Below the pieces are notes generated by a model. That model ran no database searches, had not been told where the DNA came from, and worked only from the letters and a program-made list of their open reading frames with translations. The position numbers and the translations under genes were made by a program. From positions 124,001-188,000 of the forward strand of contig NZ_NIPW01000011.1 of assembly GCF_002196855.1 (NCBI RefSeq): a stretch of 64,000 nucleotides of DNA, read 5' to 3'. This document shows, one piece after another, positions 63,139 through 64,000 of this stretch (its first letter is position 1; every line of letters starts with the position of its first letter). Source of the DNA: Haematobacter genomosp. 1. GTDB lineage: Bacteria > Pseudomonadota > Alphaproteobacteria > Rhodobacterales > Rhodobacteraceae.

Positions 63139-63606
63139 ATGACCCCCGTGCTGCGTATTCTGTGGGAGGATTGGGCCGACCGCTCCATCCTGCTGCCCTC
63201 CTATGAGACCGCCGGGGCGGCAGGTGCTGATGTCCGCGCCAACCTGCAACCGGAGGACAGGGAGACCGGCTTCATCATCGATCCCATGCGGCGTGTCGTG
63301 ATGCCGACCGGGTTTCGTGTGGAGATCCCGGAGGGGTTCGAGATGCAGATCCGTCCGCGCTCGGGACTTGCCCTGAAGCACGGGATCACCCTGCCGAATA
63401 CGCCGGGCACGATCGATTCCGATTATCGTGGTCCGCTTGGTGTGCTGCTGGTCAATCTCGGCCATGATCCCTACACCGTGCATCATGGCGACCGGATCGC
63501 CCAGCTTGTCATCGCGCCGGTCGTTCAGGCCCGGTTCGAGCCTGCCGAGACACTCTCCGCCACCGCGCGGGGAGAGGGAGGCTTCGGCTCCACCGGTCGC
63601 GGTTGA
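63139..63606 (+). CDS. dut: dUTP diphosphatase
   Basis: 155 residues from ATG 63139, 6 bp after AGGAAGG; nearer or farther starts at 63121 and 63133 lack spacing. Motifs in order: AGADVRANL, RPRSGLALKHG, GTIDSDYRGPLGVLLVNL, GDRIAQLVI, GEGGFGSTG. Hydrolyses dUTP to keep uracil out of DNA and make dUMP. 14 bp after coaBC. Confidence 0.96.
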   Translation: MTPVLRILWEDWADRSILLPSYETAGAAGADVRANLQPEDRETGFIIDPMRRVVMPTGFRVEIPEGFEMQIRPRSGLALKHGITLPNTPGTIDSDYRGPLGVLLVNLGHDPYTVHHGDRIAQLVIAPVVQARFEPAETLSATARGEGGFGSTGRG

Positions 63607-63609
63607 GCG

Positions 63610-64000
63610 GTGCTGGTCGTCCTTCTCCTCGCGGCGGCGATCTGGGGTCTTGCCGCGGCCTTCGGTATCCGGCGGGAGATACGCTGGCAGGCCATCGGCC
63701 TGCTCTACGTTGCGGTTCTCGCGTTGCTGGTGGTGCTGCCGGAGGGGGCGGCGCTCCGGGGCTGGCTCGGATGGTCCGTCGGTGCCTGGCTCGTGCTGGG
63801 CGGGGCGGGTCTTGCGGTCTGGGGTTACGCGCAGTTGCTGGGCCGGCTCCGCATGCGGGCGCGGTCCGCAGTGCAGGGGGTCGAGGCGCCTGCACAGATG
63901 GGAACCCCCGCCCTGGGAGCGGCCGCGCTGAGGGAAGCGGAGGTGGAGCGTTATTCCCGGCATCTCATTCTGCGGGAAGTCGGCGGCCAGGGGCAAAGGC
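63610..64000 (+). CDS. ThiF/MoeB/HesA-family enzyme with membrane anchor (partial)
   Basis: 130 codons from GTG 63610, cut by the window end. The first about 80 residues are hydrophobic: VLLLAAAIWGLAAAFG, IGLLYVAVLALLVVLPEG and GAWLVLGGAGLAVWGYAQL, likely three helices. Then comes the ThiF/MoeB start REAEVERYSRHLILREVGG, a Gln-Gly-Gln turn before the adenylation domain. Activates a ubiquitin-like sulfur carrier (ThiS or MoaD) by adenylation. The hydrophobic N-terminus is an addition relative to E. coli MoeB. Confidence 0.85.
   Translation, partial: MLVVLLLAAAIWGLAAAFGIRREIRWQAIGLLYVAVLALLVVLPEGAALRGWLGWSVGAWLVLGGAGLAVWGYAQLLGRLRMRARSAVQGVEAPAQMGTPALGAAALREAEVERYSRHLILREVGGQGQR

Overview
The window looks like chromosome of a high-GC alphaproteobacterium of the Rhodobacterales (Rhodobacter/Paracoccus/roseobacter relatives). 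The evidence is gene content and order: a pccR-type regulator with pccB/pccA and methylmalonyl-CoA mutase, choXWV-betIBA, a phoR-pstSCAB-phoU-phoB cluster with a membrane-free PhoR, an RpoH-type sigma factor followed by chaN-coaBC-dut, and several small proteins typical of that order. I saw no rRNA, tRNA or CRISPR array.

Layout. 0-2.5 kb: partial DUF3445 protein, purB, a tiny secreted protein. 2.6-14.3 kb: propionyl-CoA assimilation (pccR, Bcr/CflA-type MFS, pccB, two small conserved genes, pccA, mutase, VOC protein) and a YmdB-type phosphoesterase. 14.8-16.7 kb: yebC and a DMT transporter. 16.6-23.3 kb: choline uptake and oxidation to glycine betaine, with a BetI operator between the divergent halves. 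23.3-31.6 kb: phosphate sensing and uptake, with a PHO box before pstS. 31.6-32.3 kb: a non-coding, repeat-rich stretch with a 93-bp tandem duplication, a MITE-like element and three 58-bp repeats. 32.3-44.6 kb: penicillin-acylase-family enzyme, beta-hydroxyacid dehydrogenase, Rrf2 regulator with a flavoprotein, MarR-EmrB-EmrA efflux, and LysR with glutaryl-CoA dehydrogenase and a CoA-transferase.

44.7-54.3 kb: an integrated element of about 9.6 kb. It has an integrase, a complete HK97-type head module (portal, protease, connector, capsid), TerL and HNH, and a small regulatory region, but no tail, lysis or recognisable replication genes. An 11-bp direct repeat flanks it. This matches the logic of capsid-forming phage satellites (cf-PICI-like) and is the most interesting system in the window.

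54.4-64 kb: housekeeping genes. ilvIN sits behind a classical attenuator whose 15-codon leader peptide contains Leu-Ile-Val-Ile-Val. After it come an agmatinase-family enzyme, a glutathione transferase with a Cys-rich tail, two cobalamin-type genes, rpoH, chaN, coaBC, dut and a membrane-anchored ThiF/MoeB protein cut by the window end.

Functions connect: propionyl-CoA, glutaryl-CoA, choline and branched-chain amino-acid metabolism all sit beside their own regulators, and most regulators have a visible operator. The mutase needs B12, which fits the cobU/cobC-like genes at 59-60 kb.
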